A stretch of 64,000 bases of DNA, taken from NCBI GenBank assembly GCA_010093515.1, contig MU001674.1, forward strand, positions 1,080,219 to 1,144,218, written 5' to 3'. Positions 20,959-32,564 of this stretch are shown piece by piece (position 1 is the stretch's first letter; each line of letters opens with the position of its first letter). The DNA is from Lineolata rhizophorae. Taxonomy: Eukaryota > Ascomycota > Dothideomycetes > Lineolatales > Lineolataceae. The translations under genes were made by a program, and so were the position numbers. Below the pieces are notes generated by a model, which saw nothing but the letters and a program-made list of their open reading frames with translations, searched no databases and was not told where the DNA came from.

Positions 20959-23900
20959 ATGGAGGACCTATACGATGAGTAGGTGCTATTTTTCCCGTCA
21001 CTAAGCTATGACTAATGGTGTTGTCCTCTAGGTTTGGCAACTTCATCGGCGAAGCTGAGTCGGAAGAAGGTTCCGACCATGGTGCGCCCGCGCCCGATAC
21101 CTACGTCGACGACGAGGAGGTGGAAGAAGAAGTCCACGATCAACAGTTGATGCAAGTCGACGAGGACCCTTCCAATGCAGTTATCCTCCACGAGGACAAG
21201 CAATACTATCCGTCCGCGCAGGCGGTCTACGGAGATGATGTGGAGATACAAGTACAGGAGGAGGATACACAGTCACTAGCGCAACCGATCATAGCGCCGA
21301 TTGTGCAGAAGAAGTTTACGATAGAAGAGGCCGACCTACCCCCGGTCAGGTACAGCCGCGAATTCATGGCCGATTTAATGAACTTTCCGCACGACACTCG
21401 AAATATCGTTCTGGCGGGACATCTGCATCATGGCAAAACCGCATTCATGGACATGCTTGTCCTCGAGACTCACGATATTTCTGGCGGGCTGGAAAAACGT
21501 ATTGGAAAGAAACGAGACGAGCAGCTCCGATATACGGATGTCCATATGCTGGAGCGAGACCGGGGTGTGTCAATCAAGTCGGGGCCGATGAGTCTCGTAA
21601 TGCAAAGCACAAAGGGGAAGTCTCACTTGTTCAACATCATTGATACTCCGGGTCATGTCAATTTCGCAGACGAGGTTGCGTCTTCTATGCGCCTGGCTGA
21701 CGGGGTTGTTCTCATTGTCGATGTTGTTGAGGGTGTGCAAGTTAGCACGGAGCAAGCGATTAAGCACGCTATACTTGAAGGGATCCCACTGACTCTTGTT
21801 ATCAACAAGATGGACCGGCTTATTCTGGAGCTAAAATTGCCTCCTGGTGATGCCTATTTCAAACTAAAGCACGTGGTGGAACAGGTTAATACTGTCATCG
21901 AAAACACCATTCCTGGAAGGGGGGAGGCTTTCAGAGTGAGCCCAGAGAAAGGAAATGTCGCATTTGCATGCAGCTCAATGGGCTGGTGCTTCACGCTTTC
22001 ATCATTTGCTAAGATGTATGCGTGCGACTTTCGTGTATTCGATACCGAGGATCTCGCGCGACGGTTATGGGGCGATATCTTCTACAACTCTCAAACTCGA
22101 AAATTTGTACGGAAAGGCATGGATGGATCGAAACGTTCATTTGTCAATTTCGTTTTGGAACCTGTCTACAAGCTTTATTCGCACACCATCAGCCAGAGCC
22201 CAGAAGACCTCAAGGCAACACTTGCCACACTGGGAATACACTTGAAGCCATCCCAACTCAAGTCGAATGCAAAAGATCTGCTGAAGCTTGTTTGTGAGCA
22301 ATTCTTTGGTCCGGCCAACGGGTTTGTCGACATGGTTCTAAAACATGTCCCATCTCCAGTGGAAGGTGCTAGGAGGATGCTTGAACGATACTATACTGGT
22401 CCCTTAGATTCGAAAACGGCGACATCTATGGAAAAGTGCGACCAGGATGGACCGTTAGTCATCCATGTCACGAAACTATTCAACACCACCGATGCGAAGA
22501 CATTTCACTCCTTTGGACGGGTGATGTGCGGGACAGTAAAGCCTGGTCAGGAAGTCCGAGTTCTTGGAGAAGGCTACACCATCGATGACGAGGAGGAAAT
22601 GGTCGTTGCGACGGTATCAGATACTTGGCTTGCCGAATCACGATACAATGTGTCGACCTCTGGCGTACCTGCTGGAAACTTGGTCCTTCTCGGAGGGGTC
22701 GACAACTCCATCGTCAAGACAGCAACTATCGTTTCACGACAGCTGCCCGAAGATGAGGACGCCTATGTTTTCAGACCCGTGAAACATTTTTTCGAATCTG
22801 TTTTCAAAGTTGCCGTCGAGCCAATCAACCCCTCAGAGTTGCCAAAAATGCTTGATGGTCTTCGGAAGATCAACAAAAGCTATCCGTTGGCTATTACGAA
22901 AGTGGAAGAGTCGGGCGAGCACGTGATCCTCGGCACCGGCGAACTGTACATGGATTGTGTTCTTCACGACCTACGTCGATTGTACGCGGAGATGGAGCTT
23001 AAAGTCTCAGATCCAGTGACCCGGTTTTGCGAGACCGTGGTGGAGACGTCAGCACTCAAATGCTATGCGCTAACCCCGAACAAGAAGAACAAGCTGACTA
23101 TGGTCGCTGAACCCCTGGACCCAGGTATTGCGGAGGACATCGAAGCTGGCAAAGTCAATATCAAGGACCCCGTTCGCGTTGTGGGCAAATTCTTCGAGGA
23201 AAAGTATGGCTACGATTTGCTTGCATCACGAAATATCTGGGCTTTTGGTCCGGACGACATGGGTCCCAACATTCTTCAGAATGACACGCTTCCTTCCGAC
23301 GTCGATCAAAAATCGCTGAGAAGTGTCCGTGCCACAATTCGGCAAGGCTTCAGCTGGGCTACTCGCGAAGGGCCTCTTTGCGAAGAACCGATCCGCAACG
23401 TCAAGTTCAAGTTGACGGACATTAGCCTCGACAAGGAGCCAATTTCTCGAGGAGGTGGTCAGATCATTCCAACATCACGACGCGCGTGCTACTCATCATT
23501 CTTGATGGCCTCACCTAGGCTCATGGAGCCCATATACTCATGCTCTATGATCGGGCCTGCGGATGCCGTCAGCAGCCTGTATACGGTACTCGCGAGACGA
23601 AGGGGTCATGTGCTCCAGGATGATGCGATTGCGGGTACGCCATTGTATTCAGTAAAGGGTCTCATTCCTGTCATCGATTCTTTCGGGTTTGAGACAGATC
23701 TGAGGGTGAGTGCTTTTTTCCCGCGATCATTTCAGCGGTGGCAAACCTATCCTACTTATAGAGAATATCGCTGACGTGTCTTGCACAGATTCACACTCAA
23801 GGCCAGGCTACTGTCTCGCTGGTCTTCGATAGATGGTCTATTGTGCCTGGAGACCCGCTAGATAAAGACATCAAGCTTCGACCGCTCGAGCCTGCGTCTG

Positions 23901-24034
23901 CCCAAGCTACCGCACGGGACTTCGTCCTGAAGACAAGACGGAGAAAGGGCCTTGCGGAGGACGTTACCATTAGCAAGTTTTTGGAGCCGGAGTTGTTTAG
24001 GAGTTTGAAAGAGAGTGGAATTTTGGATGGATGA
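20959..24034 (+). CDS. snu114: U5 snRNP GTPase Snu114/Cwf10 (EFTUD2)
   Basis: Exons 20959..20978, 21032..23705 and 23789..24034, 979 residues. The first exon is only 20 nt (MEDLYDE) and is joined across a 53-nt intron (GTAGGT, TGACTAAT, CTCTAG) to FGNFIGEAE. Snu114 is the EF-G-like GTPase of the U5 snRNP that governs Prp8/Brr2-driven spliceosome activation. Visible: an acidic N-terminal domain; G1 GHLHHGKT near residue 136; DRGVSIKSGP; G3 DTPGHVNFADE near 211; G4 NKMDRL near 265; then EF-G-like domains II-V with GTGELYMDCVLHDLRRLY, WAFGPDDMGPNILQNDTLP and, after intron 2, IHTQGQATVSLVF..W and PGDPLDKDI. The length matches the family. The second intron is 83 nt (GTGAGT...GCACAG). Confidence 0.96.
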
Positions 24035-26137
24035 ACGAACGGTCCGGCGAGGGTCTCTTTATTTTTACATTCTAAACCGTAGGCACGAAAGCGTGCGTGT
24101 ACGAAGTATCGTGATTCACTCCGTCTATCTGGGTCATGCGAGCCACGGTCAAGTCGGGTGGGTCCCAAGACCGGGAATTGTGTACATTAGGATATCCGAC
24201 GGGTAGGCCCCGCGCACCAGTGAGGGCAAACAGATATTTCTGCCGAGGACAACGCAGCTCTTGTCCTTGGATGCCTGGCCGTCTTACTGCTTTGCGTCAG
24301 CTGAGGTTCAGTATCCATGGTCGAATCAACACGGATTCGGTAAAATGGAGCATTTGCTGCACTCATCTACCGGAATCCGCAGTCCAAACCGGAAAGCCAT
24401 GTCGCTCTTGGCTAGACGCGTCACTGAGAGGGCCGCACTGTCGGCGTTTGCTTCAGAAGATAAGTCGAATTTCGGGGGTACAACACGTGTATTAAAGGGC
24501 AGGGAACGGCAAGCGCGAAGTGTTGCGAGGTAGGCAAATTATCCGGGAAGCTTTATACAAGGTGAGATCGCCATTGGTTGAAAGGCGCGATGGACAATCC
24601 GCCCGGCATGATTCAACTGTCTATTCCACCCGTCCGTCGCCATGTGGGAACTCCACAGTTTGAGCTCGGACGCACGCGCACGGTTGATAGGCGTGTGGGG
24701 TGCCTGATAGCAGGTGCGCATAATGACCTTCATTTGAGCGAACTGACCATTGGTCGCCCAGGGCAACACTACATGCAGAACCGGAGGCGTCGGTCTTAAA
24801 TGGCAGGTTGTTTGGCAAACAACCAACAAGGACGGTACCCACCTATACTGACCAGAGCGGTTCATTTCCGGCGAACGCTCGAGGGCTTGCCTCCGGATCA
24901 TCAACCTCAGGGGGGCGGCGGACGTGACGGGTGCGGGCCGGCCAACCGAACCCTGGCCGGTGATTTCGCGGTCCCGTCCGCGACGCCGAATGGCAGCCTC
25001 GAAAGCGGCGGCCCTCCACCAGCCCTGCGGCCGCCAGCGCGCCACGCCGGCCCACGCCGGCCGGACCGAGCGGGGGAAATCCTGGATGCCTGGGGCGAGG
25101 GGATCGTCAGGGCAAGCGGGCGAGAAGGGTCCGCAGCCGCGTCGGAGGAAACAAAGATTAGACAGGCGGGCGGGCGCACGGCGGAGCGCCAGCGGCGCGG
25201 CGCTGGGACTGGAGTGGCGGCGCGCAGAGCCCCCGGCCGAGGAGGCGTGGGAGGTCCCGGGCGATCCTTCGCGCCGTGCCAGTGGCTGGGCAGCCCTGCG
25301 CCGCCAGATTGATGGTGCGCCGCTGTTGCGCCGCAGAGAAAGCTTAGCACCGCCTCCCGGCGCGAATCAACGCCGCCGCGCGCCCCGCGTCTCCCACAGC
25401 TCGCCTCTCCCTCTATCCCCCTATCGCTGGTGAAACGGCTGCAACTTCAAGAAACAAAGGACAAATTATTCGCGCTCCGCTCCTGGCCTGGCGGTTCGCT
25501 CTGTGTGCTGAGGCTGCCACCCAATGTCGCGCCCCCTCCGAAACATCGAGGCCCGGCTCGGTTCGGTGAATAATCATCGGTGGCCCGTTGTTCGCCCGCG
25601 TCCCTTTGTGCCCCTGGGCCCGGGAGACCCACCGGATGAAACAACATGCTGAGGTGGGCAAACCCACACCCGCGCCTGCGAGTGGCTCATGGCGGCTGCG
25701 CCAGGAGAAGGTGCATCCCGGCGCTCCGCCATGTGCCTTGGAAATTTTCTTTGACCGCGAGGAATCTCAGCGCGCGGTCCTCCGCCACGCTCACGCTGCC
25801 CGATACGTCTTGTGTGGCCGAAGCGCTCGTCTATCTGAGTTCATCCCCTGAACTAGAATAGGCTCGGCAGTGCTCTGGATGCCATGTCGAATAGAGTCAG
25901 AAGACTCAGCATGGGCCGTAACGGCCATAGCTTCTTTTTCCCCGCCTTCCCGGCCGCCCTGACCTTCCTCTTAGTACTCCGTACTCAGGTATATAGACCT
26001 CGTCGAGACCTCGTGGTCATGTCTCTCGCTCCTGTCTCCAGTACACACTAAATAAGAAGTCCTTCATTTCTCTTGTACCTTCTGTTCTTCGCCGGGCATT
26101 TCGTTCTCAGTCACTCATTCAATCACTTGCATCAGCA
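24035..26137. other. Long intergenic region, GC-rich core
   Basis: About 2.1 kb. 24900-25400 is strongly GC-rich and gives open frames of up to ~170 codons on both strands, as expected by chance at high GC; none shows a domain or splice context. 25860-26137 is the probable GH16 promoter with a TATATA motif at 25990 and a CT-rich leader. No RNA gene or repeat was recognised. Confidence 0.45.
25990..25995 (+). promoter_or_regulatory. Possible TATA box of the GH16 gene
   Basis: TATATA 148 bp before the GH16 start codon, followed by a pyrimidine-rich stretch and ATTCAATCACTTGCATCAGCA just before the ATG. Position and composition fit a fungal promoter with a ~100-nt leader; no transcript start is known. 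Confidence 0.35.
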
Positions 26138-27432
26138 ATGGCCACTGCTGCTCTCTTCGTCGCCGTCCTGGCGCTTGTCAATTACAGCGCCGCCGGTGGT
26201 TTTGTTCTGAGCGATGACTACAATCCATCCAACTTCTTTGACAAATTCAACTTTTACACTGGGCAAGATCCTACCCATGGTACTTCTCTAGCATTCACTC
26301 GCCATATACTTTGACTGATCTCGGACTTCCAGGTTTTGTCGATTACATTGACCAGTCAAGCGCCCATGATGGCGGTTTGATTGATGCTTCTTCTGGGCAA
26401 ATCTATATGGGTGTCGACCATGTCAATATGGCACCGAATGGACGGCAGTCCGTGCGCCTAGAGAGTAAGACTAGGTACAATTCGGGTCTGATCATTCTTG
26501 ACCTCGCGCACATGCCCGGCGGCATCTGCGGTACTTGGCCCGCTTTCTGGACTGTTGGTGACAACTGGCCGAACAAGTGAGTATAGTCGCGTCCGACCCC
26601 TGAATCCCTCCCGAGGCTAACATGACTCCCATCTAGCGGCGAAATCGACATCATTGAGGGTGTTCACGATCAATCCGCGAACAAGATGACCCTACACACA
26701 GGCCCTGGTTGCGCCATCTCTGCGAACGGTGGCTTCAGCGGCTCCGTCGGCACTACCAACTGCGACGTCAATGCCGCTGGACAGGGCGCGAACGAAGGCT
26801 GCCAGATCTCCGACTCGAACTCGAACACCTACGGCTCCGGCTTCAACTCGAACAACGGCGGCGTCTACGCGACTCTTTGGGACAGCGATGCCATCAGCAT
26901 GTACTTCTTCCCGCGCGGCGCGATCCCGGGCGACATCAGCTCCGGCGACCCGGACCCGTCGAGCTGGGGTAGTCCGAAGGCCAAGTTCTCCGGTTTCTGC
27001 GACATCTCGCGCACGTTCAGGGATCACCGCATCATCTTCGACACGACGTTTTGTGGCGACTGGGCGGGCGCTACCTGGGGCAACACGGCGTGCGCGGCGC
27101 GCGCCGGCACCTGCAACGACTTCGTCCGCGACAATCCGGCCGCCTTCCAGGACGCCTACTGGTCCATCAACTCGCTCAAGGTCTATCAGCAGCAGGGCGC
27201 CAAGCGGGACAACTCGAGCTCTCTCAGCCCGACTGGTCTGTCAACCCTAGTCACTGCTCCCGTGGCGACCGCCCCCGTGAGCACGACGTTCTCCACCCCT
27301 ACCCCCTCCGCTCCGGCAGTTAAGCGATCCGCTCCTAATGATATGACCCATATGCTTCCTGCCAAGCGATTCGAGCCGGGCAGCGCGGGCCGCATGTTTG
27401 AGGCGCGCCGCATCGAGGCTGTGGCCCACTAG
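26138..27432 (+). CDS. Secreted GH16 endo-beta-1,3(4)-glucanase
   Basis: Exons 26138..26279, 26333..26576 and 26637..27432, 393 residues. Introns of 53 nt and 60 nt have GTACTT/CCAG and GTGAGT/TCTAG borders. A signal peptide is clear ([21 protein letters not shown]). The GH16 catalytic motif GEIDIIEG lies at about residues 130-137 with its two Glu and the Asp; the second intron sits directly before it. Around it are [30 protein letters not shown] and [10 protein letters not shown]. Enzymes of this subgroup cut beta-1,3 or mixed beta-1,3/1,4 glucans in fungal or plant cell walls. The last ~90 residues are rich in Ser/Thr/Pro ([20 protein letters not shown]), probably O-mannosylated; no hydrophobic GPI-anchor tail is present, so secretion or loose wall attachment is likely. 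Confidence 0.93.
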
Positions 27433-28999
27433 GGTGCATAGCTAAACCCCCACATCCCTGCAAGATATTTCTTGTACATATTTTTTTTCTTCCTGTTGCA
27501 ATTTTGGCGCAAGTCGAGTGGGAAAATTCTCCTATTGGCACAATCCTTGATTTTCTTCACTCGGTCTATGCCTATTTTATGTTTACGCTTCGGGAGTTGC
27601 GACGGTCTCGGGAAAAGCATAGAAAGGTTGCCGCGCTCCGGAGTCTTGTTTCCTTGTTATCTTGCTTCTAGTTTGCTGTTCTGGAGTTGCAATATCGCTT
27701 TTGGAGACCATTTTGTGCTAGTCGGCGCCGCATAATAATGGCGTGCATGGGTTTACGGAATTGGCTAGACTTGGTAGAGTCGGATTGGAATTTTTGGTTC
27801 TGTTTTTTTTTGCCATAGCATATACCCTATAGCGATAGGAAAACACATGATATCATTCCACAGCTGCTGTCTTACGGACCCTTAATTCCGAGCGCTGAGC
27901 GAACTGCGTGTTTTGCGTTTACTGGGCTGAAACCTGAAACGCTGACGGCGTGCAGAAGCGCGGAGAAATGTGCGAGACCCGGGTCCGCGGATTCGCTTGC
28001 TTAACTGCATGGGGCAAATTTTATGAAAAGTATCCGAGAGAGTGAATCAACTGGAAGCCGCAGAGGTTCATCGGCTCCCCAAGAGCCTACCCGGTGTTGA
28101 TGCCTAGATTCTTGCGGTAAAATCTGACAGCATTGCCCAGCTGTTTTGAACTCCGTACGTGCAGTGATTTTTCTTTACTTGGAATCCTGGAAGTTGGGGC
28201 CGGGGCGCCGAGTGGTGTGGCTTGTCTGCCGAACTGCACGTGGCGCAGCTCACACCCCGCCACACCGTTTCCCTGCACTGAGGCTGCGACTAAGTCCGCA
28301 ATGGGAAATGGTGAGAGGCTAGCTGTGAGAAATCGCAGAACGGAGTAAACAGAACGCCGATCCAACTAAAATTAGAGCACATGCACTTGCCACTACTTCA
28401 CTTGCCAAGAGGGTAGAGGAAAGAGAGAAACATGTTTCTGAGGAATGTAGATTTACTTGATTTAGTCTCGTTTACATTTTTGTCGCTAATACTAATAGTT
28501 CCCTTGTTATATGTGATTTTCCGAGACTTTATGCAATATAGTTTCTCCGACAAGTCGGTCACGCGCAAAATAGTTCGTGCTTTGCCAGAAGTTTTGCTTT
28601 CAGTCTTGTGTTGTATGCAACTAGGTACGCCACACTTATCATGGACTTTACAGGCTCGTACTCTCTCTTCTGTACAATACTGTTTGCCTTTAGTCTCACA
28701 TCGGCCGCTTGTACATTTAGTCGTGGTGAAATAATGTCAAATCCATAACGCGGAGGGACATCAGATTCTGTGACGACTGGACCCTAATTGCATGATGGGC
28801 TTATTAGAAACGTGATCAGCCTCTACTCTCTTTAGTCTTTCCACGCTCCCATATGCTTCAACAAAGCCCCATTAAGCTATACTAAGAACATTGTATACAA
28901 ATATCAAGGCTTCACTCGCATAGCGAACACCTTAACTCAGTTGCGACCCAAATACATGCCATTTTATAGTGCATCTAGTAAAACCATTCTTAGAAGAGT
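27433..28999. other. Intergenic between GH16 and FAS1 genes
   Basis: About 1.57 kb with the 3' ends of two convergent genes. One open frame at 28432-28734 (100 codons, hydrophobic start MFLRNVDLLDLVSFTFLSLI) is possible but has no recognisable domain and was not called. The rest is AT-rich and broken in all frames. Confidence 0.4.
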
Positions 29000-29715
29000 T
29001 CATGCATAGTTGAGAACGCCTTTCAATATCCAGACTTCGCCGTTCGAAACCGCATCAGCCACAGAAGCAACTTCCACGCCACTTGGTTGGATCTGCGCTT
29101 GAGTGGTTAGCTATGGTCATTCTGGAATAGTGACTGCTGGACACGCAAACACACCAATGTCTTTCCACCTTTCATCTCTATCCATACTGTATTCCCTGCC
29201 ATCGTTTCCATCTTGAGGCCCTCCTTCCACGGCGACTCCGGCACAATATGGGCCTCGGTGAAGCGTCTCAGATTCTTGTGCGCTCGACTCTCGCCTTCCG
29301 CACCCTCGTACGCATTCATCCCAAGCGCATCGTAGTCCCTGGGATCCTCCCACGGCTTCCGCGGAAGGCCCATAATCGCGGCGTTCTCCGGCGCCAGCAC
29401 CGTCGTGTTCTTCTCCCCATCTTCTAATCGCGTTGACACTTCCTCGATGTCGCGAGTGAAGCCGCTGAAGATATTGATGTTCGGGTTACGCCCGATGGAA
29501 TCGGAGATGCGCACGCCGCCAGAGGTAGGCATGGTGTCCGTTATTATACCGGAGTCCACAGGCGCTTGCTGGAGGGGACGTTGCGGATCCGCCGGCGGCG
29601 GGGAGCCTACAAGATCGATGACCGGGAAAAAGGAGCGGGAGAAAAGGCGTGCGGATGCGGAAAGTGCAAGGCAGTAGAAAGTGAAGTAGAACAAGAAAAC
29701 ACCGGGGAACTTCAT
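29000..29715 (-). CDS. FAS1 (fasciclin)-domain secreted protein
   Basis: Exons 29715..29155 and 29092..29000, 217 residues. The 62-nt intron (GTGTGT, GCTAAC branch, CGCAG) is phase 0; after splicing GGKTL joins IQPSGVEVASVADAV and the protein ends EVWILKGVLNYA. A signal peptide is likely (MKFPGVFLFYFTFYCLALSASA). The FAS1-type features are IFSGFTRDIEEVSTRLEDG near the middle, the H1-like TTVLAPENAAIMGLPRKPWE, and the closing V..G.VW.LKGVL motif. FAS1 proteins of this kind in yeasts are vacuolar or cell-surface proteins of unclear role (YLR001C and mug57 relatives, by resemblance). The in-frame ATG at 29715 is chosen since it starts the signal peptide directly. Confidence 0.82.
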
Positions 29716-29945
29716 TTTCACATCTGGAAGCAGGTGCTGCGGACCTCACTACGTCCAGCTTGGTCAAATTCGGATGTCGTGATACGCATTGGCGGGACGC
29801 CTCACGTCATTGCCAAGCCCAGCTTTCGGGACTTCGGCAAATCAGCTTTTCCAGGACGCGTCTCCGGAGCTGGTTTCTATCGCGACGCGGCCGTTGTTGC
29901 CTCGTGTTTCTTCCAATCCACCGCAGAAGTGTGGACGCCCGCATC

Positions 29946-30718
29946 ATGGCGGGCCAAGGAACTAACTGGCAACCGCCGCCCTTGCCAGCTCACATAGAGG
30001 TATGTTTCTGATTATATTCTCCCGTTTAAGTGTGTTGCGCAAATTCAAGCTTTGACAGGCCGCCCTTCTCGACTTTCACCGAGAGCACTTCCCCCCGGTT
30101 TCGCTCGACACCTTCATGCGAAACCAGGCGGCCACGTTATGGAAGCCAGCTGTTCCTGCTCAACATGCCTCGGAACCACCGGCAAGCAGCGACGCTCCTG
30201 CTGCAAAGGGTGGAAATGCAACAAACACAGGACACGGGCAAGATAGACACGCCACCAAAGAAGGCGCACACGAAAACGCCGAGGATGACGGCTTAGGCTA
30301 CTACTCGGACGGCGAGAAGCGCACCCTTACCGATGATCAGATCGCAATATTTCGGCACAGCGAATTCCAAGAAGTGTTGCGAATGGCTCGGAAGCTCCGA
30401 GAAATGAAGGACGAAGGGGAACGCGTGACGCTACGATTCAAAAAGGACAAGGATGGAAAGAGAACTCTACCTATTAGTTCCATTCTTGATCACCCTCTTC
30501 TGCTGCCGAGTCGGTACTCAACGAATACCGGACTGCCCAAGAGGAAATACCGCAAGGGACCTAAGAAGGATAAGAAAAAGGGCAAGAAAAAGGACAAGCC
30601 AAAGGCGAAAGACACGATAAAGCACAAGTTGAGTCACGATGATAAACACTGGACTCCCCGTCGCATTGCCCGCGAGGCCGACAACATCATAAGTGCTGCC
30701 GTAGAGCTGGACTACTGA
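29946..30718 (+). CDS. Unrecognised conserved-looking protein with Lys-rich tail
   Basis: Exons 29946..29999 and 30059..30718, 237 residues; the 59-nt intron (GTATGT...TGACAG) is phase 0. The N-terminus reads NWQPPPLPAHIE then AALLDFHREHFPPVSLDTFM. The middle is low-complexity Ala/Gly/Asn-rich, followed by GLGYYSDGEKRTLTDDQIAIFRHSE and a helical stretch LRMARKLREMKDEGE. The C-terminus is very Lys-rich (KKDKKKGKKKDKPKAKDT) and ends in HWTPRRIAREADNIISAAVE. It resembles a fungal DUF family (possibly DUF3807), from memory only. The basic tail suggests a nuclear or nucleic-acid-associated protein, which is inference. It is divergent from the FAS1 gene with only 230 bp between starts. Confidence 0.72.
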
Positions 30719-31453
30719 ATGTAGCAAGAAATCGCAGGCCATCAAATTAGCATGCCCTGCTCGTATTTCGCCCAAGCATCCGCTTTCACATTGGAATGCA
30801 TCGGCCGAAGTAAGTAAAACCAGTCCGTACATTTGAACCGTTTGCATGATGAAAGCTATGTATCATGTCATCCTTAGACGGACGCAAGGATTGTTACTTT
30901 TGGACTTGGGGCCCCTCGAGCGGAACCAGTTCAATTGTGGTATCCTACATGGCGACTTTAATCTTCTCTCTGAAATTAAGCACGACCCTCCCAATTCGTA
31001 TAATCAGATCACTATGTGCAGCATAAGTGCTAACCCTTGTTCGTAGGTTCGACCGGTCAAGCAACGGTATAGCCAAGGAGTCGGGTTGAGGACCTTACCT
31101 AACTTCGCCATAATTGTGCAGACCATGAAAACGTGATGAAGGGCTACCTAAAAAGTGATTTAGGTAGATTGGAAAATCCGCTCGAAGCGGGTGCGTTCAT
31201 GGTTTTGATAGACAGCCTCTAGCCGAAATGCCACGGTACTCTTGTACCTACTTTCTGAGACGATGTTAAAAATAGCTCCGTAAGAGCATGCTGCGGAATC
31301 ACAATTCTAGTGTACATATAGCTGTAGGAGTGAAAATGCCGTGTGGCACGTGTTGGTTCCGTTGTGCTTTATTGGGCGGCATGTGACTTACAAAGTCCCC
31401 AGCAATGCATTTTTATCTCAAGAATTTCTTTTATCGCTCTGCAAATCCTCGTC
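30719..31453. other. Intergenic before the CBS-domain gene
   Basis: About 735 bp, AT-rich in its middle, with no gene or repeat that can be supported. A TACATATAGC-like promoter stretch lies near 31313, roughly 140 bp before the next start. Confidence 0.4.
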
Positions 31454-32071
31454 ATGGCAGACACCACGACCGCACTTACGAATGGCATGCCTACAGCTGC
31501 CGCAAAGTCGCCTTGGGCAGACAAATATCGAGGGGTAAGCATGTAATCGCATATTGGAGAACTGCTCTTTGGAATTCAATGGGCGCGAAAATGTCGGTCG
31601 AAAGCTGCGCAGAACATGGAACTAAAATCGAGGCCCTTGACGCAGGCCACGGTAGAAGACCTCGACCCGCCGCCGGCGCTCTCCTGCAAACCTACGGACC
31701 CGATCTCGCACGCGCTCATATGCGCCTTTGAGCGCGACTACACGCACCTGACGGTGGTGTCGGCGGAGACGCGGGCGCTGCTAGGCTACGTGAGCATGCC
31801 GCGGCTGCGCGAGCTGCTGGCCGAGGGCGGCGTGCGCGAGACGGACGGCGTCGAGGCGGCCATGCTCAAGTTCCGCCGCCGCGGCCGCGCGTACAAGGTC
31901 ATCACCATGGACACGCCGCTTGAGGAGCTCGAGGCCTTCTTCGACGGCTCCGCGGCGCCCGACGGGAAGCCCCAGGACTTCGCCGTCGTGACGGACGTCT
32001 CGAGGCGCTTCGTGCTGGGCGTCGCGACGCGCGCGGATCTGGAGGAGTTTGTGAAGAGGAGACCGGCTTAG
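31454..32071 (+). CDS. CBS-domain protein
   Basis: Exons 31454..31534 and 31646..32071, 168 residues. The donor is GTAAGC after KSPWADKYRG; the acceptor chosen (GACGCAG, 31645) joins it to ATVEDLDPPPALSC. An earlier acceptor at 31612 is also in frame and would add NMELKSRPLTQ. The body is a pair of CBS-type repeats: CKPTDPISHALICAFERDYTHLTVVS and LLGYVSMPRL, then VITMDTPLEELEAFFDG, DFAVVTDVSRRFVLGVATRADLEEFV. CBS pairs bind adenosyl nucleotides and regulate partner proteins; this one stands alone, so its partner is unknown. Exon 2 is GC-rich compared with exon 1. The ORF ends KRRPA. Confidence 0.8.
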
Positions 32072-32564
32072 GGAGAAGGGCTGCGGGAGCAACAATACAG
32101 AGGAGCACTGGCACTAGTAGCTTAATATCGTCGTGAGGGATCGAGGTCAGGACTGTATGGATTGTCAAGTTGGGGAGCATGGGCCGGAGCGCCATTGCGG
32201 AGGGGCAGCTGCACGTCATGGAGGCGCCATTATTAGGCAGATTGAAAATTATATCACTGCACACCACCTTTGGGCCTCGCGATTTCTTTGCTCCTCTGTC
32301 AAACCACTCGGGACACGCACGCACCTAAGGACCTATGCGACTCCGCGATAGGATCCGGGAGCGTTGGTAGCGCCTCACGTGCGTCGGGCATTATCGCGGG
32401 AGCCCCATCAGTCAGCCTGCGCGGTAGCCGATATCACCGCGGCGTTGCCGCGTCTCCTACCCCTCTCTCCCGCACCTTCTCCCTGCCTGCGGCTAGCTCG
32501 CGGCGTCGCGGCCACGGCGCTCCGCAGCATCATCCGCCTCCGTCGGGCAGTCATTCTCGCTGGC
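32072..32564. other. Intergenic between CBS and PP2C genes
   Basis: About 490 bp with the PP2C promoter. The PP2C frame is open upstream to 32364 but has no ATG there; the CT-rich sequence at 32450-32520 looks like an untranslated leader. Confidence 0.4.

Noticed and set aside
24539-25433. Several 90-170-codon frames on both strands in GC-rich intergenic DNA
   Set aside because: High GC makes long chance frames; no domains, splice signals or promoter context.
31454-32071. Acceptor at 31612 for the CBS gene intron
   Set aside because: In frame, but the later acceptor at 31645 gives the expected KYRG-ATVEDLDPP join; kept as an alternative only.
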